Positions 1 through 6,526 of a DNA stretch of 42,611 nt are shown here, piece by piece. How positions within the stretch are numbered: the first letter of the stretch is position 1; every line of letters begins with the position of its first letter. The stretch covers positions 1 to 42,611 of the forward strand of contig JAHJEX010000056.1 of assembly GCA_018825385.1 (NCBI GenBank), in the 5' to 3' direction. The notes under the pieces were generated by a model. The model saw nothing but the letters and a program-made list of their open reading frames with translations, did no database searches and was not told the origin of the DNA. The stretch comes from Patescibacteria group bacterium. GTDB taxonomy: Bacteria > Patescibacteriota > Patescibacteriia > UM-FILTER-42-10. Position numbers and translations under genes: made by a program.

Positions 1-86
1 AACAGGCAATCGCAGCTATCGAAGCGGCTATGCCCCGGACGGATACCGACCTTTCCTGGAGCGGTGCCGATCCGCACGAACGCTGA
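1..86 (+). CDS. C-terminal end of a truncated gene, unknown product
   Basis: Frame 3 is open from the window edge and reads 27 residues, ending SGADPHER before a TGA. An intrinsic terminator follows about 17 nt later, which supports a real gene end. Composition is GC-rich, like the other single-gene islands here. The product cannot be identified from this fragment. The other two frames are also open over this short stretch, so the frame choice rests on the stop-terminator spacing. Confidence 0.4.
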   Translation, partial: QAIAAIEAAMPRTDTDLSWSGADPHER

Positions 87-102
87 TTCGCACACTCTTC
101 CA

Positions 103-135
103 AGGGACTCAACATTGCATCGAGCCCCTTTTTTT
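103..135 (+). terminator. Intrinsic terminator of the left-edge gene
   Basis: A GGG-A-CTC arm pairs with GAG-C-CCC (one mismatch) and is followed by seven T. From here to 284 I see no gene, only AT-rich sequence and a weak terminator-like CCG..CGG-T6 element on the minus strand near 145-175. Confidence 0.6.
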
Positions 136-283
136 ATTTCCTTTAAAAAACCGTTGCCTGAAAAACGCGGGTCGTGTCCTTATCGCTCAAGAAAAGAATA
201 TGATGTTTTAAATTTTCTTTGGATCCTCGCATCAAGCTCGATAATGACATATAGGCATAAATTCGAATTCGCGTTTTTTTAGA

Positions 284-327
284 ATAAAAAAAAGACCCTT
301 TTGAGCTTAAGCTCATGGCAATGGGTC
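284..327 (-). terminator. Terminator of the 341-841 gene
   Basis: On the minus strand GACCC pairs with GGGTC, with an inner GAGCTTAAGCTC palindrome, followed by eight T. It lies just downstream of the stop codon. Confidence 0.7.
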
Positions 328-340
328 AAAGCCGTAATGA

Positions 341-841
341 TCATCTGCAAAGATGCTTTTGTGCGTCAATGAATCTCTCGGCGGTCGTGGTCTGTATGGA
401 AGAGGCAATTACGATTTCGATTTCCAATTCGAAGATGGTATAGAGAACCTTGAATAGTTCATCGAGTATAGTCCTGTTTATACCATCTGCATCTTCGCAG
501 ACCATGAATACTTTACCGCTGAATATGATCTCGAAGTATATCAGGTTTTTGCGTCGGGCTTCGTTGTTTGCGACGATGACGCGTAGTTTCAACGGATTGG
601 ATCCGTTCACCAGATACCAGGCCAGAGCTTTGCAGAAATATTCCTGCGGATAGAAAAGATCGATGCTCCAGTTCGGGATGGTGCTGTCCTCAGGAACAGC
701 TAGATCGAAAGGGTGCTTTTCCAGTGGAGTTGCCAGACCGAGAAGAGCCGGCTTAACAGAACCGGCCGCGGAATCTAGAAATTGCTGAAATCCTTCCAAC
801 GCATGAAGATCTTTCAGTTTATCAGGTGCATCTTCCTGCAT
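341..841 (-). CDS. Hypothetical protein, 166 aa, single-gene island
   Basis: I do not recognise a family. The protein looks soluble: no signal peptide or membrane helix, a mixed alpha/beta pattern, and a hydrophobic IEIVIASS stretch near the C terminus. The ATG is preceded by a clear SD (AAGGAG, about 8 nt upstream). A consensus promoter and a strong terminator bracket it, so it is a monocistronic unit. Base composition is richer in GC than msrA/msrB nearby. Function unknown; reality of the gene is well supported by its signals. Confidence 0.75.
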   Translation of the reverse strand: MQEDAPDKLKDLHALEGFQQFLDSAAGSVKPALLGLATPLEKHPFDLAVPEDSTIPNWSIDLFYPQEYFCKALAWYLVNGSNPLKLRVIVANNEARRKNLIYFEIIFSGKVFMVCEDADGINRTILDELFKVLYTIFELEIEIVIASSIQTTTAERFIDAQKHLCR

Positions 842-883
842 TACACACTCCTTTCTTGAAAGTGAGAATACCTGATGGCTTGG

Positions 884-912
884 ACTTTATCACTACTGTT
901 TGTCTTTGTCAA
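884..912 (-). promoter_or_regulatory. Promoter of the 341-841 gene
   Basis: Minus strand TTGACA (907-912), 17-bp spacer, TAAAGT (884-889). The leader is about 35 nt and ends in the SD. Confidence 0.75.
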
Positions 913-914
913 AA

Positions 915-955
915 CAAAAACACCAAATTGACTATTATTCTATGGAATAAAAAAA
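915..955. repeat. 41-bp intergenic repeat, copy A
   Basis: Matches 3195-3235 at 39 of 41 positions (core gactattattctatg, ending in the A-tract). In minus-strand sense it begins at the T-tract of a terminator and runs to just before the next gene's promoter. Confidence 0.8.
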
Positions 956-978
956 CCACCGAGTATTGTCCTCAGTGG
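948..978 (-). terminator. Terminator of the 1000-1308 gene
   Basis: Minus strand CCACTGAG, 7-nt loop, CTCGGTGG (8 pairs, one G-T), then seven T. Confidence 0.85.
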
Positions 979-999
979 GGGCAGAAAAGAGCGGTTTGC

Positions 1000-1308
1000 C
1001 TAGGTGTCCAGCTCGACCAGTTTCACTTCCATGGGAAGACCCGACATTACGTCGTCGGTCAGGCTGGTGAACCATTCTCCGTCTTTCAAATCCAGCATCC
1101 GACTGTACTGTTCGAAATTCTTCCCCCAGAGGTGAATCTGGATCTGTCCGTCGGGCGGCATCACGCTGCGCTGCCGGACGAAGGTTTCCACCACCATGCT
1201 GTTCGGAAAGGTGACACGCACGCGGGACGCTACTTCAGGTACATTGTCGGGAAAAACATTGTCTGGCATGATGGCCCTTTCGGATAGGGTTTTGCTCAGC
1301 ATCGGCAT
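1000..1308 (-). CDS. Hypothetical protein, up to 102 aa
   Basis: Unrecognised small soluble protein with hydrophilic, beta-rich composition and no membrane helix. Two starts are plausible. The first ATG (1308) lies about 9 nt after the expected transcription start and has no SD. The internal ATG at 1269 (residue 14) follows AAAGGG at about 6 nt and would give 89 aa. A strong promoter and a textbook terminator make it an independent transcription unit, back to back with the msrB promoter. Confidence 0.7.
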   Translation of the reverse strand: MPMLSKTLSERAIMPDNVFPDNVPEVASRVRVTFPNSMVVETFVRQRSVMPPDGQIQIHLWGKNFEQYSRMLDLKDGEWFTSLTDDVMSGLPMEVKLVELDT

Positions 1309-1323
1309 AATGCTAAGTGGGGA

Positions 1324-1352
1324 AGGATAACATATGATTTTTTATGTGTCAA
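1324..1352 (-). promoter_or_regulatory. Promoter of the 1000-1308 gene
   Basis: Minus strand TTGACA (1347-1352), 17-bp spacer, TATCCT (1324-1329). It is divergent from the msrB promoter, with the two -35 boxes only 7 bp apart. Confidence 0.75.
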
Positions 1353-1359
1353 TTATAGT

Positions 1360-1389
1360 TTGTCTTTCATAAAATAAACATGTTATAAT
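1360..1389 (+). promoter_or_regulatory. Promoter of msrB-msrA
   Basis: TTGTCT (1360-1365), 18-bp spacer, TATAAT (1384-1389). The msrB ATG is only 9 nt past the -10 box, so the transcript should be leaderless or nearly so. Confidence 0.75.
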
Positions 1390-1398
1390 CAGAGTCCT

Positions 1399-1770
1399 AT
1401 GAAATACAAAAAACTTACTGTTGAGGAAGAGCAGGTAATAGAGCACAAGGGAACTGAACCCGCTTTTTCCGGAGAATATGACAGACATTTCGGAAACGGG
1501 GGATACTTTTGCCGAAGATGTGACAGTAAGCTTTATAATTCTGAAGATAAATTTGACGCGCATTGCGGATGGCCTTCCTTTGATCAGGAAGTTGCTGGCG
1601 CAGTAAAGCGCTTGCCGGATGCGGACGGCAGGCGAGTGGAGATTCAATGCGCCAGTTGCAATGCGCATTTGGGGCATGTTTTTGAAGGAGAGCAAATGAC
1701 GGAAAAAAACACCCGTCACTGTGTTAATTCTATTTCATTAGTTTTTAAATCAAATGGAGAAGCGAAATAA
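1399..1770 (+). CDS. msrB: Peptide methionine-(R)-S-oxide reductase MsrB
   Basis: Reduces the R epimer of methionine sulfoxide in proteins, repairing oxidative damage in the cytoplasm. At 123 aa it has the normal single-domain length. Visible motifs are the zinc-binding pairs C38-x2-C41 and C84-x2-C87, the GWPSF signature at 57-61 and the catalytic cysteine in RHCVNS (Cys108). No SD precedes the ATG and the -10 box is 9 nt away. The 3' end overlaps msrA by 17 nt in another frame, so the pair is translationally linked and covers both sulfoxide epimers. Confidence 0.96.
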   Translation: MKYKKLTVEEEQVIEHKGTEPAFSGEYDRHFGNGGYFCRRCDSKLYNSEDKFDAHCGWPSFDQEVAGAVKRLPDADGRRVEIQCASCNAHLGHVFEGEQMTEKNTRHCVNSISLVFKSNGEAK

Positions 1771-2269
1771 AATAGTTTTGGGCGGTGGATGCTTTTGGTG
1801 CGCGGAAGCGGTTTTTGCGTTGCAAAAAGGAGTTATTTCTGCGACCTGCGGTTATGCGGGCGGAGAAACCCCGAACCCAACATATGAGCAAGTAAGTAAT
1901 GGTGAGACAGGTCACGCCGAGGTAGTAGAGATTGAGTATGATCCTTCTATTGCAAGCCTTTCTGCAATTTTGAAAACGTTTTTTGCGATGCATGACCCAA
2001 CCTCATTAAACCGGCAGGGGAATGATGTTGGTACACAGTACAGGTCTGCTATTTACTGGACGGACGAAGAGCAGAAAAAAGAGATTGAGAATTATCTTAC
2101 AATGCTGAAAAGCGAATATACCCAGCCAATTGTCACCGAAGTAAAACTATTGGACAAATTTTACAAAGCGGAAGAATACCATCAGCGGTTTTTTGAGAAA
2201 AATCCAAATCAGGCTTATTGCCAAGCGGTGATTGCACCAAAGGTAGAGAATTTTAAAAAGAGTTTGTAG
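1754..2269 (+). CDS. msrA: Peptide methionine-(S)-S-oxide reductase MsrA
   Basis: Reduces the S epimer of methionine sulfoxide. At 171 aa it has family-typical length. The active-site motif GCFWC is at residues 12-16 (nucleophile Cys13), followed by the family sequences GYAGG, GHAEVVE and GTQYRSAIY, and YHQRF near the C terminus. The ATG lies inside the end of msrB and has no clear SD, suggesting coupled translation. No hairpin terminator follows directly; the downstream gap carries REP-like repeats instead. Confidence 0.97.
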   Translation: MEKRNKIVLGGGCFWCAEAVFALQKGVISATCGYAGGETPNPTYEQVSNGETGHAEVVEIEYDPSIASLSAILKTFFAMHDPTSLNRQGNDVGTQYRSAIYWTDEEQKKEIENYLTMLKSEYTQPIVTEVKLLDKFYKAEEYHQRFFEKNPNQAYCQAVIAPKVENFKKSL

Positions 2270-2308
2270 CTATTATCTAAGCACGATCAATCAAAAAAGA
2301 CATTACTA

Positions 2309-2524
2309 TCCTTCGACTCTCCCACGGCAGCGGAATCACTCAGAAGCCAACTGATGACTTATTCCCTGAGTGGAGCCCCGCTTAAGCTGGACGGAATCGA
2401 AGGGTTATTTTATTGTCGTCCTTCGACTCTCTGTCGTTCGCTCAGGAGATAATGGATTTAATAAATATGTACGCTTCTGGGCGATTTTCCCTCGACTCTC
2501 CCGCATCCGCGGGATCGCTCAGGA
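2309..2524. repeat. Cluster of four REP-like CCTTCGACTC...GCTCAG units
   Basis: This fills most of the 303-nt gap after msrA. Unit 1 (2310-2342) and an inverted unit (about 2374-2404, CTGAG...TCGAAGG) form a large imperfect hairpin. Further direct units sit at about 2419-2446 and 2490-2523. Related units occur near 13297. Such palindromic units are typical of REP families mobilised by Y1 transposases, one of which lies at the right edge of this window. Confidence 0.7.
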
Positions 2525-2542
2525 CAAGTTTTGTCTTGAAAT

Positions 2543-2575
2543 AAAAAAAGACCGTTGTCAGTAAGGACGCGGGTC
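2543..2575 (-). terminator. Terminator of the 2574-3041 gene
   Basis: Minus strand GACC..GGTC arms followed by seven T. The hairpin begins within the stop codon. The stem is short. Confidence 0.55.
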
Positions 2576-3041
2576 ATTTGGGGGCAAGTTCGTGCCTCTC
2601 TTGCGAGCGGGGTTCAACCTGCCTGGGGTTTTCGCCGATCTGCTCAGCGAAGATCTGGACTACTTCCGGCGGACACTCGACGGGCGTGTGAACCACCCGG
2701 TCGATGGCGTACTGCATGGAGCGACGGTGAACGTAGAAATCGATCTGCTGGCAGGAGAACTCACCGGGTTTGTAGAGGTCGGGGCGCGAGATGTGGGTCT
2801 GGAGGTCGAAGTATTCGAGTTCATCCACCTCCACATGTTCGCTGTAGCCGACCGCGCTGATGATTTCACCAGCAATCCGGATGCTGTCTCCACGATGCGA
2901 ATTCTTATCCCATTCCTCGAAGGTGTTTATGCTTGTGAAATGGCACTTGCCGTCGATGACTACGTAAAGAACGCGTTGTTTCATGCGTCCGATCGTGATA
3001 CAGATCCAGAATTCCTTCAGCGGGCTTTTGGCTGAATCCAT
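2574..3041 (-). CDS. Hypothetical protein, 155 aa, single-gene island
   Basis: No family recognised. A beta-rich core (RVLYVVIDGKCHFTSI) is followed by a charged C terminus (EPRSQERHELAPK); no membrane helix. The first ATG is preceded by AAGGAG at 9 nt, which favours it over the internal MKQRVLY start with no SD. It has its own promoter and terminator and a higher GC content than msrA/B. Confidence 0.75.
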   Translation of the reverse strand: MDSAKSPLKEFWICITIGRMKQRVLYVVIDGKCHFTSINTFEEWDKNSHRGDSIRIAGEIISAVGYSEHVEVDELEYFDLQTHISRPDLYKPGEFSCQQIDFYVHRRSMQYAIDRVVHTPVECPPEVVQIFAEQIGENPRQVEPRSQERHELAPK

Positions 3042-3122
3042 TGGCTCAGACTCCTTGCATTGCCCAAACTTAGACGACTAATCTAATAATCAGGCCCTGT
3101 TAAAAAGAGCATTAGTTTAAAT

Positions 3123-3151
3123 ACGTTATCAATAATAAGCCTGTGTGTCAA
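3123..3151 (-). promoter_or_regulatory. Promoter of the 2574-3041 gene
   Basis: Minus strand TTGACA (3146-3151), 17-bp spacer, TAACGT (3123-3128). The leader is about 75 nt. Confidence 0.65.
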
Positions 3152-3194
3152 TTCTTGGCTATAATTTAGCACGAAAGTCAATTTTAGCTATTGG

Positions 3195-3235
3195 CAAAAA
3201 CACCAAGTTGACTATTATTCTATGCAATAAAAAAA
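3195..3235. repeat. 41-bp intergenic repeat, copy B, beside an orphan T-tract
   Basis: Second copy of the 915-955 element (2 mismatches). In minus-strand sense it follows GGCGC and seven T, which looks like a terminator tail with no gene upstream of it. It may be the remnant of a lost island gene. Confidence 0.75.
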
Positions 3236-3273
3236 GCGCCAATCGATTAAAAAACAAATGTGTACGTGCACCT

Positions 3274-3302
3274 TTGACAGTTCAGCTAATTCATGATAAC
3301 TT
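3274..3302 (+). promoter_or_regulatory. Promoter of the 3350-3700 gene
   Basis: TTGACA (3274-3279), 17-bp spacer, TAACTT (3297-3302). Confidence 0.7.
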
Positions 3303-3349
3303 AAGAAACTTGCATAGGTTGTGAACGGTGATCTAGAAAGAGGGGTATC

Positions 3350-3700
3350 ATGAGTTCACCGAAGATTGAAGCGGGAACCAAAATCTGGAGAATGGTAATG
3401 TTCTCTAAATTGGATCCGCCCCATCTGTTTTCTTCGCAATTTCCGACTAACGCTGACGGCCACGCGCTTTTTCGCGCCAATGTCGGCACCAATGTCTTCT
3501 CTACACAGCTCATGGCTTATTCCGCTTGCCAGCAGGGAACGCTCTGCGTCTGTCCGGATCCGATTCCGGATGACTTCACCCACTTTGAAGTGGTGGAAGT
3601 AGGGCAGGGAGAAAATCCCACAGTAGTGAAGCCGGTGGCAGGCGATTCTGCTGAGCACCTGCGTCAGTTCAATCCGCCTGAACGGTGCCGGCTGGAGTAG
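3350..3700 (+). CDS. Hypothetical protein, 116 aa, single-gene island
   Basis: Unrecognised. Soluble, with a small cluster of cysteines (SACQQGTLCVCPDP) in the middle that could be structural or metal-binding; this is a guess. SD GAGGGG sits about 6 nt before the ATG. Promoter upstream and an excellent terminator 4 nt after the stop make it a complete monocistronic unit. The overlapping minus-strand ORF of 100 aa lacks any such signals. Confidence 0.7.
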   Translation: MSSPKIEAGTKIWRMVMFSKLDPPHLFSSQFPTNADGHALFRANVGTNVFSTQLMAYSACQQGTLCVCPDPIPDDFTHFEVVEVGQGENPTVVKPVAGDSAEHLRQFNPPERCRLE

Positions 3701-3704
3701 TCCA

Positions 3705-3734
3705 GGTAAATCTTGACCAGATTTACCTTTTTTA
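3705..3734 (+). terminator. Terminator of the 3350-3700 gene
   Basis: Perfect 8-bp stem GGTAAATC / GATTTACC with a 7-nt loop, then six T. Confidence 0.9.
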
Positions 3735-3814
3735 TTCCGATAAAAAAAACCCTTCGAAGCAAAATGGAGGAGAGAGAGTATGAGAATAGTTGTGACTAAC
3801 TTACACTAATCGTT

Positions 3815-3890
3815 TTGACAGAAGGCAAAAAGTATGCTACAATAACAAATATTACGCTAATGTTAGCGTTTAATTATTAAGCGTAAGCTT
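3815..3890 (+). promoter_or_regulatory. Promoter and inverted-repeat leader of the 3891 gene
   Basis: TTGACA (3815-3820), 17-bp spacer, TACAAT (3838-3843). Right at the expected start site is an inverted repeat ACGCTAA-TG-TTAGCGT (3854-3869), then a small AAGC-GTAA-GCTT hairpin just before the ATG. These could be an operator or a 5' UTR structure. Confidence 0.65.
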
Positions 3891-4976
3891 ATGGGACAAG
3901 AACAAAGAGAAACAACTGTAAAAACTAAAACGTCAGTTGGAGTAGTTAATGTAGCGGTTGCGACGCTACTTATGGGAGCATCTTTGGTGGTTGCTTCCGG
4001 AATTGTTATGGGTCTTGGAAATATTAAAACCGCATCAGTGAAAAAAAGCCCACCAAATGTTGCTGTAACTGAGGTTAGCGTTGATAAAAATGCATTTATT
4101 CCCAAGACTATTGATGATGGTCATGCTTCATTCATGAATTTTATTGGTCGCTTGGATGTTTATAATCAGGGAGTAATGGCAGGATCACTAACTTGGGATG
4201 GTGTATGGCATCCATCTGATAATGTCGGTTCAGATGTTACTGAACCATTATCAATTGAAGTATTTTTGCTTCAAGGTATGGTTACCGACGATGTTCCTTC
4301 TCAAGTTATAACTATGCTTACTGACGGAGGGACAATCACAGATCTTTGCTACCCTGGAGGAAAAGATGTTTCAACAGGAGATTTAAAGTATTATTATGAC
4401 CAAGACGGTATGCCTTACAAAGATGCCGCACTGAAAAACCCAGTTATGACATCTAAATGTACCGAACTACTAAAGAATTCTTACAATCCAATGGATTTAA
4501 TTGGTGGAGAGGTTAATACTGCTTATCCTGATGAAGTTGGTGAAGTGGGGTCAACTATTCGAGCTTGGATTGTCAGAGAGGGTCAAAGTATCGGCGCATA
4601 CTTAGGGAGTGAATATGGCTTCAATATGAAACTGTGGGATGATACTTATAACTTACTTGGTGGTAATGCTCCTTTATCGGTATCACTTGGACATTTTAGT
4701 GAGGGAGTACAGACTATTCCGGAACGGATGTGGAAATTAACATCAGATATTGGCGCTCATGAACTTTGTATACCGGCAGTTACTGTTGAGCCCTATACCG
4801 GCTCCTTCTTCTTCTATAATCAAGAAGGTTACCCATATGCTGATTCTCTATTAACAGAGGCAATTGCCTGTGGACCAAAATCCGGAAAATCGGTGGCCGA
4901 AACAAAAGAAGTAACAAAGGATCTTGATAATTCTGGTGAGTTCATTAATACTTTGCCAGACGAGGTAGTAGAATAA
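3891..4976 (+). CDS. Membrane-anchored extracellular protein, 361 aa, unknown function
   Basis: A short charged N terminus is followed by one hydrophobic helix at about residues 17-42, and the rest is predicted outside. The ectodomain seems internally duplicated: YYYDQDGMPYKDA near residue 165 resembles FFFYNQEGYPYADS near 310. Each copy sits close to a cysteine-containing segment (DLCYPGG, ELCIPAV), suggesting two similar disulfide-stabilised domains. I do not recognise the family. No SD; a promoter with an inverted repeat precedes it and a strong terminator follows, so it is monocistronic. Confidence 0.85.
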   Translation: MGQEQRETTVKTKTSVGVVNVAVATLLMGASLVVASGIVMGLGNIKTASVKKSPPNVAVTEVSVDKNAFIPKTIDDGHASFMNFIGRLDVYNQGVMAGSLTWDGVWHPSDNVGSDVTEPLSIEVFLLQGMVTDDVPSQVITMLTDGGTITDLCYPGGKDVSTGDLKYYYDQDGMPYKDAALKNPVMTSKCTELLKNSYNPMDLIGGEVNTAYPDEVGEVGSTIRAWIVREGQSIGAYLGSEYGFNMKLWDDTYNLLGGNAPLSVSLGHFSEGVQTIPERMWKLTSDIGAHELCIPAVTVEPYTGSFFFYNQEGYPYADSLLTEAIACGPKSGKSVAETKEVTKDLDNSGEFINTLPDEVVE

Positions 4977-4997
4977 GAAAATCTAGAACTGAAAATA

Positions 4998-5033
4998 AAT
5001 CCCCCGCATGAAAATGCGGGGGATTTTGGTTTT
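4998..5033 (+). terminator. Terminator of the 3891 gene
   Basis: 12-bp stem AATCCCCCGCAT / ATGCGGGGGATT with a GAAA loop and a T-rich tail. Confidence 0.9.
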
Positions 5034-5036
5034 GAA

Positions 5037-5065
5037 TAAAAAAACCGCTTCAGGGAAGAAACGGT
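5037..5065 (-). terminator. Terminator of the 5070-5462 gene
   Basis: Minus strand ACCGTTTC / GAAGCGGT (8 pairs, one G-T) followed by seven T. It converges with the terminator at 4998. Confidence 0.85.
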
Positions 5066-5069
5066 GGGA

Positions 5070-5462
5070 TTAAAGGGAGCGAATCCGCGGAGAGCGATCG
5101 GTGTCGTACATTTCCTCTCTGGTGTAAGGTTTTCCCCAGAAGATAAAGGGGATTAGGCCAAAGAGCATAATGGCCAGAACCTCAGGGAATGGGTACAGGG
5201 GTCCCAGGAACCACTTACCAATTGCAAGCAGTGATCCCAAATAGAAGATGCCTAGAATCATCCTCAGTCCGTGGTTGTGGTTGCGTTCTGTGGCGATGCG
5301 AATCGCTACAAACAGGAACGGGAAGGCAGTAGCACGGGCCACGATCCAGCACGAAGCGAGGTAGTTGTGGCCCCACTTGTAGGCTGGGTATGATGCCATC
5401 GTGCTTACGAGGATAAGGAATAAAAAGAATCTGATACAAATCCTTTTCATTTGATCCGACAT
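5070..5462 (-). CDS. Small integral membrane protein, 130 aa
   Basis: Four hydrophobic segments are visible (residues about 8-25, 35-52, 65-82 and 92-108), with a charged C-terminal tail (TREEMYDTDRSPRIRSL). The family is not recognised. I moved the start to the ATG at 5462 (MSDQMKR) because SD GAGGAG lies about 7 nt before it; the ORF-track start is a GTG two codons earlier, closer to the SD. It has its own promoter and terminator. Confidence 0.75.
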   Translation of the reverse strand: MSDQMKRICIRFFLFLILVSTMASYPAYKWGHNYLASCWIVARATAFPFLFVAIRIATERNHNHGLRMILGIFYLGSLLAIGKWFLGPLYPFPEVLAIMLFGLIPFIFWGKPYTREEMYDTDRSPRIRSL

Positions 5463-5501
5463 GACCACTCCTCTCTTTCCAAGGAAAAGGGCTAGTTAAA
5501 A

Positions 5502-5530
5502 ATAATACTTTTTATAACCGATATTGTCAA
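5502..5530 (-). promoter_or_regulatory. Promoter of the 5070-5462 gene
   Basis: Minus strand TTGACA (5525-5530), 17-bp spacer, TATTAT (5502-5507). Confidence 0.75.
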
Positions 5531-5546
5531 TAGTAACTTTTTCATA

Positions 5547-5590
5547 TAAAAAAATCCGCCAACTCATGTCCTGATAAGGATAAGTGGCGG
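5547..5590 (-). terminator. Terminator of the 5621-5968 gene
   Basis: Minus strand CCGCCA(CT)...(AGT)TGGCGG, then A and seven T. Confidence 0.75.
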
Positions 5591-5620
5591 TCTAGAAAAG
5601 ATCAAGTACGGCGAGGAGCC

Positions 5621-5968
5621 CTAGGCCCTTTGAACCTTGTACAGTTCATACACATCGAGGTGTACGGAACAAACGCTCTGCGGGTCTCGGAGTAGCACCT
5701 GGATGTGCCCACCCACCGATGCTATTGCGGGACTGAACATGACCAGCCCTTTACCCTTCTCCGCCGAGTTTTTGGGGAAGCGCCACTTGCCCGAGGAGGT
5801 CTGGTGCAAGCGCACCATCATCGGCTGGACACAGGCACTGTGAATATCCTTGGGCGGGTTGAAGCGAGGCATGGGTCGGTGAAAGAACTGGACGGCTTCT
5901 GGTGGCACATGGATGATGTCACCGGGATTGATGGAAAACGTGTGTGGATGATGATGCGGGTCGTTCAC
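5621..5968 (-). CDS. Hypothetical protein, 115 aa, GTG start
   Basis: Unrecognised soluble protein with a histidine-rich N terminus (DPHHHPHTF) and a proline-rich middle. The ORF track starts at 6043, but that ATG overlaps the -10 box of the promoter and cannot be in the mRNA. The GTG at 5968 is preceded by AAGGAGG at 7 nt, a near-perfect SD, so I use it. The histidine cluster could bind metal, but nothing else supports that. Confidence 0.7.
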   Translation of the reverse strand: MNDPHHHPHTFSINPGDIIHVPPEAVQFFHRPMPRFNPPKDIHSACVQPMMVRLHQTSSGKWRFPKNSAEKGKGLVMFSPAIASVGGHIQVLLRDPQSVCSVHLDVYELYKVQRA

Positions 5969-6041
5969 GACTGGTCCTCCTTGAAAGGGTGGCAGAGCCT
6001 GACATGTTTCTGATACCTTTCTGACCATCAACAAGTTTTTC

Positions 6042-6071
6042 ATTATAGAGGAATTTCGTCATATATGTCAA
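6042..6071 (-). promoter_or_regulatory. Promoter of the 5621-5968 gene
   Basis: Minus strand TTGACA (6066-6071), 18-bp spacer, TATAAT (6042-6047). This fixes the coding start downstream at 5968, with a leader of about 65 nt. Confidence 0.8.
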
Positions 6072-6153
6072 TATAATGCTTTTCACTATGCAGAAATAGA
6101 GAAAAAAATGTTTTGTGATCTGTCAGACTATTAGCTTTAGAGTTCTTTGTTTC

Positions 6154-6190
6154 TAAAAAAAAGACCCATGTTTTTGATAACAGAGGAGTC
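6154..6190 (-). terminator. Probable terminator of the zinc-ribbon gene
   Basis: Minus strand GACTC...GGGTC arms followed by eight T. The stem is weak. Confidence 0.5.
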
Positions 6191-6206
6191 AACTGTTTGT
6201 TAGAGT

Positions 6207-6395
6207 CTAGGTAGCAGAACTGGTTGGATTGTCAGTCCGCGGTGCCTTGCAACTGCGACAATGCTTGTCTTCAGGACGCAAATAGTCTTTCTGACAGTTG
6301 CTACAGATTGGCACTATTTTCATTCTTCCGCCACAATTGCCACAAGTATCTTTTCCTGCCAACGATGGTAAATGACAATCCAGGCAAACACGCAT
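6207..6395 (-). CDS. Small double zinc-ribbon protein, 62 aa
   Basis: Four CxxC pairs (CLDC, CGNC, CSNC, CRSC) in 62 residues fit two zinc ribbons or one treble-clef pair. Such proteins usually bind nucleic acid or mediate protein contacts; which one applies here is unknown. The ATG has an AAGGA-type SD, and a promoter and probable terminator flank it. Another zinc-ribbon island gene occurs at 10399-10755. Confidence 0.85.
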   Translation of the reverse strand: MRVCLDCHLPSLAGKDTCGNCGGRMKIVPICSNCQKDYLRPEDKHCRSCKAPRTDNPTSSAT

Positions 6396-6440
6396 ACCAC
6401 ATTCCTTTCCTTGCCTTTTCTCAATTTAAACAGTTGCTAC

Positions 6441-6469
6441 ATCATAGAGCGTTGTAATAATATTGTCAA
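6441..6469 (-). promoter_or_regulatory. Promoter of the zinc-ribbon gene
   Basis: Minus strand TTGACA (6464-6469), 17-bp spacer, TATGAT (6441-6446). Confidence 0.8.
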
Positions 6470-6495
6470 ACAAAGACCCCCCGAGTCGGGAGGTC
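6470..6495 (-). terminator. Terminator of the 6527-8791 gene
   Basis: Minus strand GACCTCCCG-ACT-CGGGGGGTC (9-bp stem), then TTTGTTT. Confidence 0.85.
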
Positions 6496-6526
6496 TAGAG
6501 TTAGTAGGATTGCAATTTTGGTAGAC

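Noticed and set aside
927-952. TTGACTATTATTCTATGGAAT in the 41-bp repeat as a plus-strand promoter
   Set aside because: No -10 box at 16-18 bp, and nothing is encoded downstream on that strand.
826-1287. 153-aa plus-strand ORF across the 341/1000 gene boundary
   Set aside because: Runs through a promoter and a terminator of minus-strand genes and has no SD; shadow frame.
3781-3810. Mini-ORF MRIVVTNLH after a strong GGAGG
   Set aside because: Nine codons only; probably a remnant of a lost island gene or chance. No terminator or conservation evidence.
3863-4105. 80-aa minus-strand ORF and similar antisense ORFs (e.g. 7890, 8963, 26820, 36983)
   Set aside because: Antisense shadows of well supported genes, with low-complexity composition and no start signals.
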